A DNA stretch of 64,000 nucleotides from Sympetrum striolatum (lineage: Eukaryota; Arthropoda; Insecta; Odonata; Libellulidae): positions 41,238,943 to 41,302,942 of the forward strand of contig OX388347.1 in NCBI GenBank assembly GCA_947579665.1. Direction: 5' to 3'. Numbering within the stretch: the first letter of the stretch is position 1; each line of letters starts with the position of its first letter. Shown here piece after piece: positions 12,275-23,892 of this stretch. The notes beneath the pieces are model-generated. The model was not told the origin of the DNA, did not search any database, and worked only from the letters and a program-made list of their open reading frames with translations. Made by a program: the position numbers and the translations under genes.

Positions 12275-12865
12275 TAGCATATTTTTTAGTTTAAAAAGCC
12301 CCCCTCAGCGTTTACTCGAGTGAGGGTCGATATTTTGGAGACAAGCAATATTGGATGTAAGTAGCGTAATCGTAAAATTTATGTAGCTAATACACTCCAA
12401 ATCAGTATTTGCTATATTCTCATGTATTTTTTTTGTGATACTCACCGTGAAATCATATGTTAATCCGGGGGCAAATTATCTATTTTAATGCATTCAGGAT
12501 ATCAAGCAAGGTAAAATATTAGCGTATATATAAGCCGAGTTTTTCAGCTCATTTTTATGCTGGAAAAGCCTCCCTCGGCTTATACTCTTGTGAGGGTCCC
12601 ATTTACCTTTTCTCAGGAGGGAAAAATTCCTCGCTTGCTCAATTAAGAATTCTTTCTCAATTTCTACCCATCCCAAACTCAGTTACAGTAATTCTATTGG
12701 TATCGATTTTTTTAATTTACCAGTAAATATTTCATTTCCCATCCTAGGCTTATAGTTGAGTCAGTTTTTTCCCTGTTTTTACTGATGAAATTAGGTGCCT
12801 CAGTATATATTCAGTTTGATATATACTCGAGTGTGAACGGTATTTAAGGTTTCTTAGGTCAATAT
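12275..12865. repeat. Insert in mariner with repeated hairpin motif
   Basis: The segment contains related blocks. One near 12,275-12,345 ends in TTTACTCGAGTGAGGGTC; one at 12,525-12,600 ends in CTTATACTCTTGTGAGGGTC; a weaker one near 12,795-12,840 has ATATATACTCGAGTGTGAAC. The middle block has a perfect 11-bp inverted repeat, TATAAGCCGAG (12,529-12,539) against CTCGGCTTATA (12,574-12,584), with a CAGC/GCTG pair inside. Probably a non-autonomous DNA element; the family is not assigned. Confidence 0.5.
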
Positions 12866-12894
12866 AAAATTAAGAAAGATATCCATGGATGAAA

Positions 12895-13105
12895 TATGCT
12901 CTGTCATTCGTTTTCATAAACGAAAATGATGTAAACGCGGCTGAAATTCTTCGACAGATCAGTGGAGTTTATGGAGAATACATCATGAGCGAAGGAATGT
13001 TAAGAAAATGGGTTATAGTATTTTAAGATGGCCGCACGAATGTGCATGATGAGGAACGAAGTGGGTGACCTTCTGTCATTACTGAAGACTTGGTACAGAA
13101 ATTTT
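12895..13105 (+). pseudogene. Mariner transposase N-terminal fragment
   Basis: One frame reads CSVIRFLFTNENDVNAAEIL-like sequence and then SGVYGEYIMSEGMLRKWV. After one stop it continues KDGRTNVHDEERSGRPSVIT. This is the mariner N-terminal DNA-binding region, including the characteristic GRTNVHDEERSGRPS block. The catalytic DD34D part is missing: only about 130 bp separate this fragment from the right inverted repeat. It is a deletion derivative and cannot encode an active enzyme. Confidence 0.8.
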
Positions 13106-13241
13106 GTTTCTTGATTTCACCTCACATTCTTTATCATTAGAAATTCTTAGATAGATAGGAATTGGAATATAAAGGAAGGGCTGTTGTATAAAAATAAAAT
13201 TGATAAAAAATACACTTGTGTTTTTTAAATTCCAAAACGGT

Positions 13242-14005
13242 ATTTATTTAATGGAATCATCTCATACTAACGCGATGGAGAGATGAGTACGTCTGAAATC
13301 TCTTCCTTACCGACCTTTCTCTGCTAATAAAAAATACAATCCCCCATTACGTTTCCTTTCATAAGAGAAAGAAGTCTTACCTAGAATTCCATGGGCGCCC
13401 TTTTGTAAAAAGCGGGATCATAAAGGTAGAGGCTCCCTCTTTTTCTGCCGGTGGTTTATTATATCATCCTCTCTCGATCCATACATCCTCGTCTCCCTTT
13501 TATGTTAAATAATGAAATTTTATTTTCCAATTTTTCCCGCGGCGGGGAATTTTCCAGTTTGGGGAAGCCTCTCAAGAGTTTCAAAATACGTATGAATCCG
13601 GGATTTGGTGGGGCGAGGGAATGATTTTTCTGTTTCTATTTCGCATTCCTCCTTTACCGGAGAAAGTTTAGTGGTTCTTGTTGTTTTTTTAATACCCATA
13701 GCTCTACGAATAATAATCTTTACGACAAGATGTTATCGTGGTCCCACGCGTTTTCTAGTCTCCGCATTGAAGGTAGACCATACACCAGGTCTAAGCGTAG
13801 TGTTAAAATTCACCTCCACGTTAATTATGACACGCTTGAAGAAGCTTAACGATTGATGGGGTAGAGGATTCGAAGGCCAGGCTAATATATTTTGACGTAA
13901 GGAAGCCTGAGAGGATCTCTTGGCCAAAATAACTTAAATCATCAATAAGAAAGACTATAATTTTAAACAGCAAATTTTACTAAGGATAGTTTCAGCAGCA
14001 TGCTT
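13242..14005. other. No supported gene
   Basis: Short frames at 13,605-13,856 (plus) and 13,733-13,927 (minus) overlap each other and resemble nothing I know. No paired splice sites convince me. Confidence 0.45.
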
Positions 14006-14077
14006 GCATCTTCAGATAGAGAAAATTAAAAGTCCAGAAATTTATAGTGGTTTTCAATTTTCTGTACCTGAAGATGC
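14006..14077. repeat. Imperfect inverted repeat, arms about 26 nt
   Basis: GCATCTTCAGATAGAGAAAA (from 14,006) pairs with the reverse of the segment ending GTACCTGAAGATGC at 14,077, with a few mismatches and a loop of about 20 nt. It could be a short foldback element. Confidence 0.55.
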
Positions 14078-14236
14078 GCTGTCAAATTGACCGTATTAAA
14101 TTTCCTGTGGAAAATTTTAAAGTCTTTCATACTGATGGTAGCTCTTCACAAAGTCCAGTCTTCCTTTTATCGATTTTATAATTCAAAACGCATTATAAAT
14201 GCATGTACAATAATAAACTTTATAATTAATATATCA

Positions 14237-14312
14237 TATTAAGATAGGAAAAACACCAAATGACACCACTTAATGAGTTTTGATAGTGTTTGGTGTTTTT
14301 CCCATCTTAATA
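14237..14312. repeat. Hairpin with 24-bp stem
   Basis: Left arm 14,237-14,260 contains AAGATAGGAAAAACACC. Right arm 14,289-14,312 contains GGTGTTTTTCCCATCTT. The arms pair with one A/C mismatch around a 28-nt loop. Size and shape would suit a small foldback element or a precursor hairpin. No expression evidence is available. Confidence 0.7.
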
Positions 14313-14629
14313 ATATAACCATCATCTGTTATCCTTCCGCTATTATAATATATCATATAATTATAATGTAATTGTTAAACATGAATATAATAATTATATA
14401 TCTTCAGTGTTATTAATCTCATCATCAAATGCACATCTTTCGAAAATGAGCATAAAATATATAAATTTTTTTTGATGCAACTTAAAATTAATCAGTAATG
14501 TGGTCGATACCTCAATGCATTAAGATGCATTTAGAAAGAAAATTCTGCAAATCTTCATCATATCTGCCACACACATTTCCCACATTCATTAACAGCACTA
14601 CAATCTTTAGTCAATTTTGTAATTCAATT

Positions 14630-16520
14630 CGATACTAGGATGAATAAATATGCGTAGTAAGTAGGGAAATTAGCGTCTCAAAATCGCATTTTAACAGTCG
14701 GAAGTCATTAGCGAAAACATCATACGTAGCAACTACTTTAGCACTCTGGCGATATCCGAGTATAATTAAAATCCTCCCGCTAATGCAGCCACAGCAACAA
14801 CGTATACAGCGTGAGGCTTTGGGAACAAAATCCGAAGAAATTATATCTTTTGTCGCGTTCGGAGGGGCTAATTCAACGCGCCGTTGAAACTTGTCATGTT
14901 TACCAAAACGCAAGAGTTAATGGGACTTGAGGAGTGAGTCATTTGCCAATTTCCAGTGGTAAACAAGCAGTCATTCACCCTGAAAGATGTCCGGAGCACT
15001 CGCCACGAAATCGTAATTTATTTACGGAAGAAAGCGTATCGTCAAAGGCAAGGACTTCTACAATGCCGCAAATTACGGCACTCGAAAATAAGGCGGGGAA
15101 ACAGTCGTGACGAGGATGTCAGATTGGCAAACGAGTTCTTTATTAAGACGGAAACGCCCACGTTTTTCAGCTCCATTTACAAGCTCGTGTTATGGAATAA
15201 TGATACGCATTTGGCTATTCCCGCGGGTGGTGCAACATTTTCGCCCTCGTTGCTGAAAATTGCCGCGTAAGTGAAACGAATGAGCGCACAGAAAATACAG
15301 GGCGTGCTCATTTTTATGACGGAGGATCTAATTTTACTCGAGGCCAATGAATCTCAAAACAAAACTCAACTTCAACGCCAAAGTTAATTTTATTCGATAC
15401 ATATACTTCGTTATGTTGGATGGGTATTAGTAAGAGTTAGATTTATCATAATCACTGGGTCATAGTTTGAAGCATGAATGATCTTGAAATCATTTACGAA
15501 TGAGAAATTGTGAACAGTTCTAGGTACGGCGCTTACATTCGCTCGATCTGAACAAATTTCTTGGGACAGGAGCAAAGTGCGTGTACACAATATGTGCGTA
15601 TATTGACAAGTTCAATGTAGATTGACACCCGAAATTCATTATTTATTCCGTTCCGAAATAAATCGATTTTACTTAAGCCTGCATTGAGACGGCTGTGCTA
15701 CATATGTGTAACAGTGACTTGCGAATAATAAAAATAGATGTTTTACATTAATATTTATATCATTTAAGAGAAAGTTGGTAATCCGGGCTTCTGTTGTTTC
15801 CGAAACCGGTGGCAACGAGGTGTGGAGCACCGATAAGGCGGCAATCGGAGATCTTTTAAAACTCTAAAAATGCTCTAAGATGTAGATCTTTGTCTTTAGT
15901 ATCGCAAAGTTTATTCTAAAATGTAATTTAATAGAAAGAAACTATATTTAGGAGATTATCTTAAGGAAAGGTATGATATGTTCATGGTCGTAGCGAAAAA
16001 ATGTTTCGAATCTGTTCTACGTTGAAACACGGAGCGAAACCGGTATTGAACAAAAGGTTTTTCGAATAAACAGGATCGAAATCCGGATAACGACAGATAT
16101 TACGGTTCTATGCTCTGGATGATATAAAAAATGAAATACTATTATAAAATTTATTTTAGAAGCCGTTACTTGGTGAAACTGAATTATGGTAGAACTTTGC
16201 TTAGTTATTTCCCCCAAATACAATTGTACAAAATTCCTCTCAAAAGTTTTCTTTTCAGGATTTCTCTTCCATCTCTTCTCTCCTGCATTTCCCACCTTAA
16301 ACCTTTCGATCCCTTTTTTTCGCGGAAACACTTCCACGGAAAGCTCAACTTCGCCAATTGCCGCGTTACAATTCATCTTAGGTCTCCAAACGATCTCGCT
16401 GATCCTTAAATCCAAGTTAAACCCTCACGAGCAGCCTTTTTTCTCTCTTCAAAAAGGATTTTCTCGCCCTTTAATGATCTTTTTTTACATCTTGAGAATG
16501 ATTAGAACCGATCGCTAACT
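14630..16520. other. Mixed-composition stretch, no supported gene
   Basis: Several frames of 90-130 codons occur on both strands (14,635-14,913 minus, 14,956-15,270 plus, 16,017-16,415 minus). They overlap in antisense, lack recognisable domains and lack splice context, so I treat them as chance openings in a slightly GC-richer area. Confidence 0.4.
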
Positions 16521-16834
16521 CAGGAAAAAATTATTCTTTTCGGAAAACGGGCGCGACTTTTGTCGAGCGACCGTTTAACCCTTTGACAAACTAGTTACTT
16601 AATAAATTTCTTTCAAAATATTTCATTTTATTGAAAACATTAATATATATTAACTTTTTATGGCTATTTACCTTATAATATTGAGTAAATTATGTGTTTT
16701 CTCAAAATTTGTTAATTCAGCAATTAAATATAATTTAGTTCTCAATGAGGTGCTATTTTTAAGAAACAGTACAGAGCATTAAGAACAGTAGTTTCAAACC
16801 AATAGAAGAAACGTTTCAAGAGAATGTATTTAGA

Positions 16835-17170
16835 AATAATAAGGCATCTTTATTCGGGCGAGATTGAGACTAAAAGCCTCTTCTTCCATCCAACTCATCG
16901 TCATAAATTATATTATAGTTAAATTAAAGAGATAGTATGAGAAAAAATTTGAAGAATCGTGGATGTAAAAACCTGAAAGAATCCTAGGAAAACGAATTAT
17001 TTTCTGCAGGAAAACATCCACGAAGAAGATGGGTGTGAAAAACCTACGCAAACCTACCAATTGTAATAGCTAAAAGATGAGAATAAACATAACAAAATAT
17101 ATGTAAATATACTATTAATAAGTAGATGTATGCGATATTAAAGAGTATATAGCAAGGAAAATACATGATT
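16835..17170 (-). mobile_element. LINE 3' end, 5'-truncated (family A)
   Basis: Begins on the plus strand with AATAATAAGGCATCTTTATT and CGGGCGAGATTGAGACTAAA, the family A terminus in reverse. It continues with the same untranslated sequence as 11.6 and 21.8 kb (GGGTGTGAAAAACCTACGCA). There is no coding part. Confidence 0.7.
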
Positions 17171-17899
17171 TGTTTTTAATTTATGTAAGAAAGAGGTATT
17201 ATAATTAAAATTTAAAAATTCTTGAAATAATGATTATTTTTAAGCGAGGCACAGCACATAAGCCTAAATCGCAATCCTTGCATTAACTTCTTGTTTCTTT
17301 GCGAATTGGCTATGTCGTTCCTCTTCGAGAAACACAAAGCACACTGTCTTGTTGAGTTAATTTTAGCCTCTGTAAGCTATTCATATTCTGATGAGATATA
17401 TATTGGTATAGTTCGTAAAATGGCCTAAATAGGACAGTGAATATAATTCTGAATACGCACTCTACTGGAGATTATTAAAATTACGTAATACAGTAAATAC
17501 TGGCTAGTGACCATAAGCTACCGTTTCAAATGAGGTGTATCTGATACGGGTAAATTATTCCAGTGCCGGCTCACCTGCTCTTATCAGAAACGGGCAAATC
17601 GGTTAACGGGTTAAGGAGAGAGCGCACTGAATACACGAGGAAATTAAGGAGATAATCCGTCGATACGTAATCCAGGGGGACATGGTTTCACCGCGTTATT
17701 TTCACTTTCGGAGGAATTAAGTTCCGCAGCCCTTCCCTTGAGATTCCCGGGAAAGTTGCGTGGATGAATTTTCCATACACGTTCGTCCCGCATCCATAGA
17801 ATATTCAGGAATAGCCCTGCCCTCCGGCCCATGAAACGGAATACTGTAGATTCCTCACGGAAATGTAATTTATCGGAGAATCAATACAGAGCAGGGCGA

Positions 17900-18211
17900 C
17901 TTACCTCGCACTCGGTACGCCTCCCGCTGCGTCTTTGGATTCCCCGACGGATGTTTTTTTTTCGGATCGCCAAAACTTTGGCCACAGTTCGGTCGCTGTG
18001 GCAGTAATTTGCGGAAACTCTCTCCCTTTTCCATCGGAGTTACTTTTTTCGACCGGGAAAAGTTTCGCTCGGTACGTGATCGGCGTTTTGTTCCCCGGTC
18101 GGTTTTGTCGCGGTCGTTATTTTGGTGCTTGTTTCCCCGATTGTTTCGGCGGAGAAAAAAAAAGAAGACCCCTTCGATCGGATTGGAATTCGGCTTTTTT
18201 CGTCGACGCAA
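17900..18211 (-). other. CpG-rich patch, possible 5' exon on the minus strand
   Basis: The area is GC- and CpG-rich, unlike its surroundings. On the minus strand a frame of about 100 codons is open. At its downstream edge CGAG is followed by GTAAGT (plus-strand ACTTAC near 17,900), a strong donor. A Met-initiated stretch (MEKGESFRKLLPQRPNCGQS) precedes it. The basic, low-complexity sequence matches no family I know, and no partner exon was found, so a promoter-associated or chance open region is equally possible. Confidence 0.3.
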
Positions 18212-18229
18212 ATATTCAATGACTTAATT

Positions 18230-20949
18230 CGCGTGGGGTTGGTCCCATGGGACTAAATTTGTGCATTTGAAATGATTACGGAATAGAGATGAAGGTCCAT
18301 TGTTGCGAATCGCTCCCCACTGATCGGTTGCTCGCATCGCTCTGAGCATGATAACTGAATGGTATGTTTGGAGGACGCTAATGGTACACTTTTTTCAAAA
18401 AACTGACGAGCTTATAAATTATTAATACATATTGCAGTGTAGATGAAGTCATCAATGAAAAAATATAAAAATAGTAAATAATTACCTACTATCCTAGTAT
18501 GGAGCTCCACAAAGTGAAGGCTTCCTCCATCGATTTTATCATTCGAAAAAAAAATTAAATATATAACTACGTTTTGTAAGTTTTTTGTTTCGCATAGGTT
18601 TTTCTAAATATGTGGTTTAGTTCATTACAATTTAGGGTGGACCGCGGAACGTTGGCCCACTTTTTGTCTTTGTATTTTTTTACTTTTTAGCTAGCTTTTA
18701 TTATTTTATTTTGTTTCTTTAAGGGAAAATGTTGATAAAACGATATACAATCCAAAATTTATTATTAAAAGCTCATATTTATTTCTGAATATTTTGCTAT
18801 CCTACTTTATTATTTACTACAAAAATTATAAAATTATCTCTTCATTTATGATTGTGTGATAATGGGAAATTTGGTACCACGATTTGACTTGTCCTATAAT
18901 TGCATGCGTTTGTTTTTGTAGATCGATACAATTACTATTGTTTTTATAATTACCATAGAAAATGTATTTGCCTGTAACTTAATTGTGGTAATAGCGAAAA
19001 ATACCAGCGAAAGTTTTGATTCCTCCTACCTGGAGGCTATAAAATGAGGGAATAAGTGATGCTTATGTCTTGACTATCGAAAACTGCCTTTCTCTTGTAA
19101 TACAAACGAAATAATTAATGATATCAATTTTCTCTCCGCAAAATATATTTCAAGTCATTCTTGCTTTACTTGTAGGAATTCTGGATGGATTTTTACCCAC
19201 TGATGCTGGCGATGATGATTTTCATTGCTTTGTGAACTTGCAAATAAAATTCTGGCCTTTCTTTATAAGGGTAAGAGAACAATTTTACTGCCAAACTTGT
19301 TGTTAGTGCAATTATTAAATTCAGATTCCAATTATATGTATCAGTTCAATGAGAGTTTTTCGTTATCCTTTTTGAAACAAAAATCAAAGAGATAAGGTTA
19401 ACACGCTCCATCATGCACCTTGTGGGAAATTAAAAAGGATTTCAATGATCTTTTTCCGTACGTTAACACTAAGATTTCTTTTTTTAAATCAATGTTTATG
19501 GTAGCCAAAGAATTGTTGCTATTTTTGATATGTTAGATTAGACTTACTTCAATAACATAGGCGTTTTTCATGACTATTATGAATTTTGTCACTAATTTTA
19601 GTCAACTCCACTATGTGCGATAAACCAATATAATTTATAAATCAAATAAATGATTTAGCAATTTTGTAAAAACTGCTGGATTTTTAATTGCTATTTCAAA
19701 AAACTAGAATGATTCCTCATAGTAAAATAGCACCATACATAAATAAAGAAATAAATCTTTCGTAGAATAACTACTTTTACTCTTACTCATTTACTCGTGT
19801 ACCACCTAATCTTAATTACCTTACATTTGACATTCCCTTTCTTATTAACATGTAAGGATAACGGTTATAGTAATAGCACACTATTATTAACAGGATCGTC
19901 GTAGTAGAATTGCTATTTGCACTGATGGGTCATTGCCTTATGTACACAATATCCTACATGCGATGTCAAAGGCAAATAAATGTATTACATAACCCAGTAC
20001 TCCATTAAAAATAAACAAGAGTTTTACTCTAAGCCATATTTTAAAGTAAAAGGAGGAATAGATGTTTGGGGATATCTACTTGTCCCCTCTTTCAAAAAGG
20101 TACATAATCTCATTCGGATTGATAACTTGCAGATGAAGGACCTATATATTATATTTTATAGTATAAAAAAGTTGTAATAATAAATTAATAAATTTGTGTG
20201 CAATCTACACTGTCACTGGATGAGAAAACGATCTAAACCAAGTTAGAAACTATATTACCGGTGCCCTAAATTTTCAGTGGACAGCAATAAACTGCTAGTC
20301 GAAGGTGTCAAAAGAAGAAAATCCTCAAAAAAATCCCGAATAATATTTAATCCCGGAAATTTAACGCTGAAAAAATAATTTATACGTGAGCAGGGGACTC
20401 GGACAGCAAGCAATTACGCACCCAGTAATTAGCAATGGCGTCACGATAGGCCTCCCCGAAATTAATTCTCCGCCGCTAAAGGATAAACAAAATAACACCA
20501 AAAAAACTCGAGACTGGAAATAATTTATGGAGGTATACCTCTTGCGTTAATGCGCGTTCGCTGTTCGTGAGGGGAAAGCGTCGCATGATCCATGCATAAA
20601 TAGGGTCTTACTTGTTTATTAAGCAAGGGAAATGGATGGAAAGAGAGTTGGTAGTATAATCTTCCTGCAAGGACGAGTTATCCCGAACCAAGGTCACTGC
20701 GGAAAAAAGAACTGGGATTGTTAAACAGGTTTCAAATTGCGATTACGGAATGGATTCGACCTCCAACTAGAAGAAGGATATGCACGGATTCAGTAAACAT
20801 TTAGCAGTTTTTTCTCTCTGGATAGTTTGATCTTCTTAGGAATTTACTGGCATAATTTGATCACAGTGTTTTCAATAAAAATATTTATTATTATTGTTAT
20901 GTTCATAATTTGTCACTTCTCAGTCACGGGACTGGAAAAGTTCGTTGAA
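18230..20949. other. No supported gene
   Basis: AT-rich. The short frames at 19,118-19,306 and 19,980-20,177 have no recognisable features. A GC-richer patch at about 20,390-20,600 shows no open protein-like frame with splice sites. Confidence 0.45.
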
Positions 20950-21117
20950 GGATCAGAGATTAAATATCTCCTATAGCCGTCTTTGTCAGCGTTCCTCGTC
21001 TTATTCACCGATGTTCGGAGAAAACAAGAGAGGACACCGCACTTTTTTCCGAACACCGGAGAATGAGACAAGGAACGCTGACAAAGACGGCTATAGGAGA
21101 TATTTAATCTCTGATCC
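20950..21117. repeat. Large hairpin: 75-nt arms around an 18-nt loop
   Basis: Left arm 20,950-21,024 and right arm 21,043-21,117 are reverse complements. The outer 46 nt match exactly (starting GGATCAGAGATTAAATATCT) and the inner part has about five differences. The loop is GC-balanced. Arms this well matched suggest a recent foldback insertion or selection for pairing. The right flank is shared with a repeat near 925-985. Confidence 0.85.
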
Positions 21118-21120
21118 TAT

Positions 21121-21185
21121 TAGAGACTTTCAATCTCTAATTCTTTAACACCCGTTTTCCTAATTTTCTTTCTTTACATTCGTTA
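21121..21185 (+). repeat. Repeat fragment shared with 925-985
   Basis: Directly right of the large hairpin; matches the 925-985 segment imperfectly over about 60 bp. It supports the view that the hairpin sits inside a dispersed repeat. Confidence 0.45.
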
Positions 21186-21721
21186 TAGGGACAAATTTAG
21201 TTCAAATTATATTACTATGCAAAACATTTGAAATTTTAAATCACATTTGTGAAATTGGTACTATTTTTGTAATACAATTGTATAGCTCGGGTAAATATCT
21301 AGGAGGCATTTTTATTTTCTATTCTAGATGGCTACCACATAGCTTGGTACATTTTTATAATCATCATATATAATTAAATAAATTTATATATCCCGGTTGT
21401 GATTCTCCATAGGAATATACTGCTACCTCTATTCAGCTCTGGTTTATTGTTACATTTTAGTATTTCAGTGATTTTAAATTATAAGTATGTTAAGAAGGTT
21501 TTTAACTTTGCTGCATGTACTGATTTCACTATTTCGATTATGGTTTTTGGAGGTATTAGGATTCTTGAAAAATTTTGCGGGAGAGTTTTAGGGGCTATGC
21601 CTGTTGCAGAGAAAACGTAAGGATGGTTATATTGTCTTGTTGTCACATATTTTATCTCTTCGGAAATTTCCCCGTATTTTTTTACTTTACTTTTGTACAA
21701 GTTATAGGTTTTTGGAACAGT

Positions 21722-23300
21722 TAAATCTATAATAATAATAATAATAATAAATCGTCTTTATTTTGGCGAGATTGAGACTTAAAAGTCTCTTCTTCCATCT
21801 AATCCATCGTCATTAATTATGAAATTAGAAGAAGAAAAAATTAGAAGAATTGTGGATGTAAAAAAACCTAAGAGATTCTTAGGAAAAAAATCCACTGCAG
21901 GAAAACACCCACAAGGAAGGGGGTGTGAAAAACCTGCGCAAACCTACCGATAGTAATAGCTAAAAGATAAGAGAAGAGAAAAACATTCAAAAATAAATAA
22001 ATACACTACCAATAAGTACTTATATGCGATACATAAATAAGAATCAGTTAACATTTAAACAGAGATAGCAATATACAAAGTAACATAAAAAACAAAATAG
22101 TAAAACAAGGAAAACGTACATTATCAGGAAAAATAAAAGAATATTATAAAAAAACAGTATCAAAATAATGCATACAGTATGTACTAGTCAAAATTTTATA
22201 TAACATTGACATTTAGGTAACTCTAAGTAAGGAAAAAATAGAAAAAAAATTTTTTTTTATAATTAAATAAAAAAATAAACAGATGAGAATTATTAGGTAT
22301 AAAGAATAATTACGTACAAAGACATAGAAAGCATCTTATGCGTTGAGAGGAAGAGCAGGAGCAACATCAGTATGTATGGAATAGAGAAGATTTCTTTTCA
22401 TTGCTGATTTCATTGCTGCATTTCGTGTCAGAGCATTTATAGGAAACATTTAAGCAAGGATAGAGGAGTAAAATAAGGTGATTCAGTGAATGCATATTGA
22501 AAGATAGGAGTAGTGTGGCTTTTTAATTCGGAAGTCTATCTAGCTGAAGGTAATCAAGGCACTTTCTCTTGAAAGAATGTGAGGACACAGAGAGCTTGAT
22601 ATTAGCCGGAAGAGAATTCCATAGCTTGCTTGCAGTTACGATATAAGAGTTGTGGAATGTTTCAGTTCGGTGGTGAGGGATAAGTAGTTTTTTGCATCCT
22701 CGTGTGTTACGGTTATGTACTGAATCAAAACTTACAAATTCGTTTGCGATGTATTCGGGAGTATGTGTGTGTAGAATGTAAGAATGTGTAGCTTTCTGTG
22801 AGAATCTAACTTCAACAAGCCTAATTTATCGTATGATTCAGATATATGGTCGTATTTTCTTAAATTAAAATAAATCTCACAGCTGCATTCTGAGCTCGCT
22901 GTAGTTTAAGAGTTAGTTCACCGGACAAGTCTTGGTAGATAATGTCTCCATAATCAAAGTGAGGCATAATTAGAGACTTCACAAGCTGTGCTTTCAGAGA
23001 AGAAGGGAGAAAATATCCTAAGCGCCTGAGATTTTGAAGGGACATATATACTTTCTTACAAATATTTGTTACTTGCTGCGACCATTGCAGATTTTCATTT
23101 ATGAAAAGGCCAAGATTATTTACTGAATTACTCAACGGGATTTGAAATCCGTTTAAGGTGGGCTTGGGAATCATATCGATATTTACGTAAATTCTTTAAA
23201 ATTTTAGGATTGCCAATGATAATGACTTGCGATTTAGTTGGGTTAACGGCAATGAAATTGTATAATGAAGTATAATGAATCCATTTATTAACTTCTTTTA
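21722..23300 (-). mobile_element. LINE (non-LTR retrotransposon) 3' portion, family A
   Basis: Reading the minus strand, the copy enters within the RT domain near 23,300 and runs through the C-terminal part of the protein and the 3' untranslated region. It ends in the family A terminus and a TTA-repeat tail (AATAATAATAATAATAATAA on the plus strand near 21,730). It is the longest copy of this family here and links the short 3' fragments to a coding LINE. Confidence 0.85.
22540..23290 (-). pseudogene. LINE reverse transcriptase C-terminal fragment
   Basis: The fragment reads AVNPTKSQVIIIGNPKILKN, then after a frameshift near 23,170 LNGFQIPLSNSVNNLGLFIN and ICKKVYMSLQNLRRLGYFLP. It continues SLIMPHFDYGDIIYQDL and QRAQNAAVRFI. 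This is the region after the RT palm in Jockey/CR1-type LINEs, where LNPSK, NLG, the CKK helix and QNACVR are typical. After another break it continues as a second frame (LPANIKLSVSSHSFKRKCLD) to the end of the protein. Several frame breaks show it is dead. The superfamily assignment is tentative. Confidence 0.8.
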
Positions 23301-23757
23301 CGTGAAAATAATGTCTTGCCTATTTTGCTGTTTTCATTATTATTACCATTATGACGATACATATTGACTAATATGCTGGAATCAATGTAATTGTTAATCT
23401 ATAAATAACATTACAATAATGAACCTGTACATATTTACAACACATTTATGTCTTAGTTAGCTACAAGAATACGCTACTATAATACAGATCTCCCCTTAAA
23501 AATAATACATGTTTACATTAAAGCTAAACTAGGAATAGGATATATTTGCGGAAAGCCATGCGGCTGGAAACTCAAGTAAGAACAGAAGTGAAAATATCGG
23601 CCTATGTGGAACATGAACCAGGATCTTCCTCTTCCCGGATTTTCTGGTAATCTGTTTCTCTTTGTGGTAAATGCTAAAGGTTACTCAGTACCAATTCACA
23701 TATATCAACTATTTGTTCTTACTTTAAATTCCTTATATATGGTACAACTTTTTTCAG

Positions 23758-23892
23758 GGCTTCTGTTCAGGAACCTCCACGGTTACCGCAGCGGTCTTAA
23801 TGCCAAGTCCACGGGACCGCTACAGAACCCTACAAGGCGACCCCCTGCTGCGCCTTGTCCACGATAAGATCACCGCAAGAGTAAAACGTTAG
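23758..23892 (+). CDS. Orphan terminal exon of an unidentified gene
   Basis: A strong acceptor (TTTTTTCAG, ending 23,757) opens a 135-nt frame that ends at TAG 23,890-23,892: FCSGTSTVTAAVLMPSPRDR and then TLQGDPLLRLVHDKITARVK plus a final Arg. The exon is clearly GC-richer than its neighbourhood, uses varied codons and has balanced composition, unlike chance frames here. It would be the last coding exon of a plus-strand gene whose other exons lie far upstream, perhaps outside the window. I do not recognise the protein. The phase at the acceptor fits a frame starting with GGC. Alternatives are a conserved processed fragment or chance. Confidence 0.45.
   Translation, partial: GFCSGTSTVTAAVLMPSPRDRYRTLQGDPLLRLVHDKITARVKR

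Larger units (their letters stand above)
12131..13241 (+). mobile_element. Mariner-like transposon copy, degenerate and interrupted
   Basis: The ends are inverted: ACCGTTTTG at 12,132 pairs with CAAAACGGT ending at 13,241, and the similarity continues inward through AACACACAAGT and ATCAATTTTATTTTTA-type sequence for about 60 bp. The interior encodes the N-terminal helix-turn-helix of a mariner transposase (about 12,895-13,105). The sequence between GTCTGTTTGTAAG (ending near 12,273) and about 12,865 is absent from the sister copy at 48.4 kb, so it looks like a secondary insertion. TA is present on the right flank; the left TA is not clear. Confidence 0.75.

Noticed and set aside
16017..16415. 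132-codon minus-strand frame
   Set aside because: It overlaps two plus-strand frames of similar length; composition is like random AT-rich sequence and no domain is visible.
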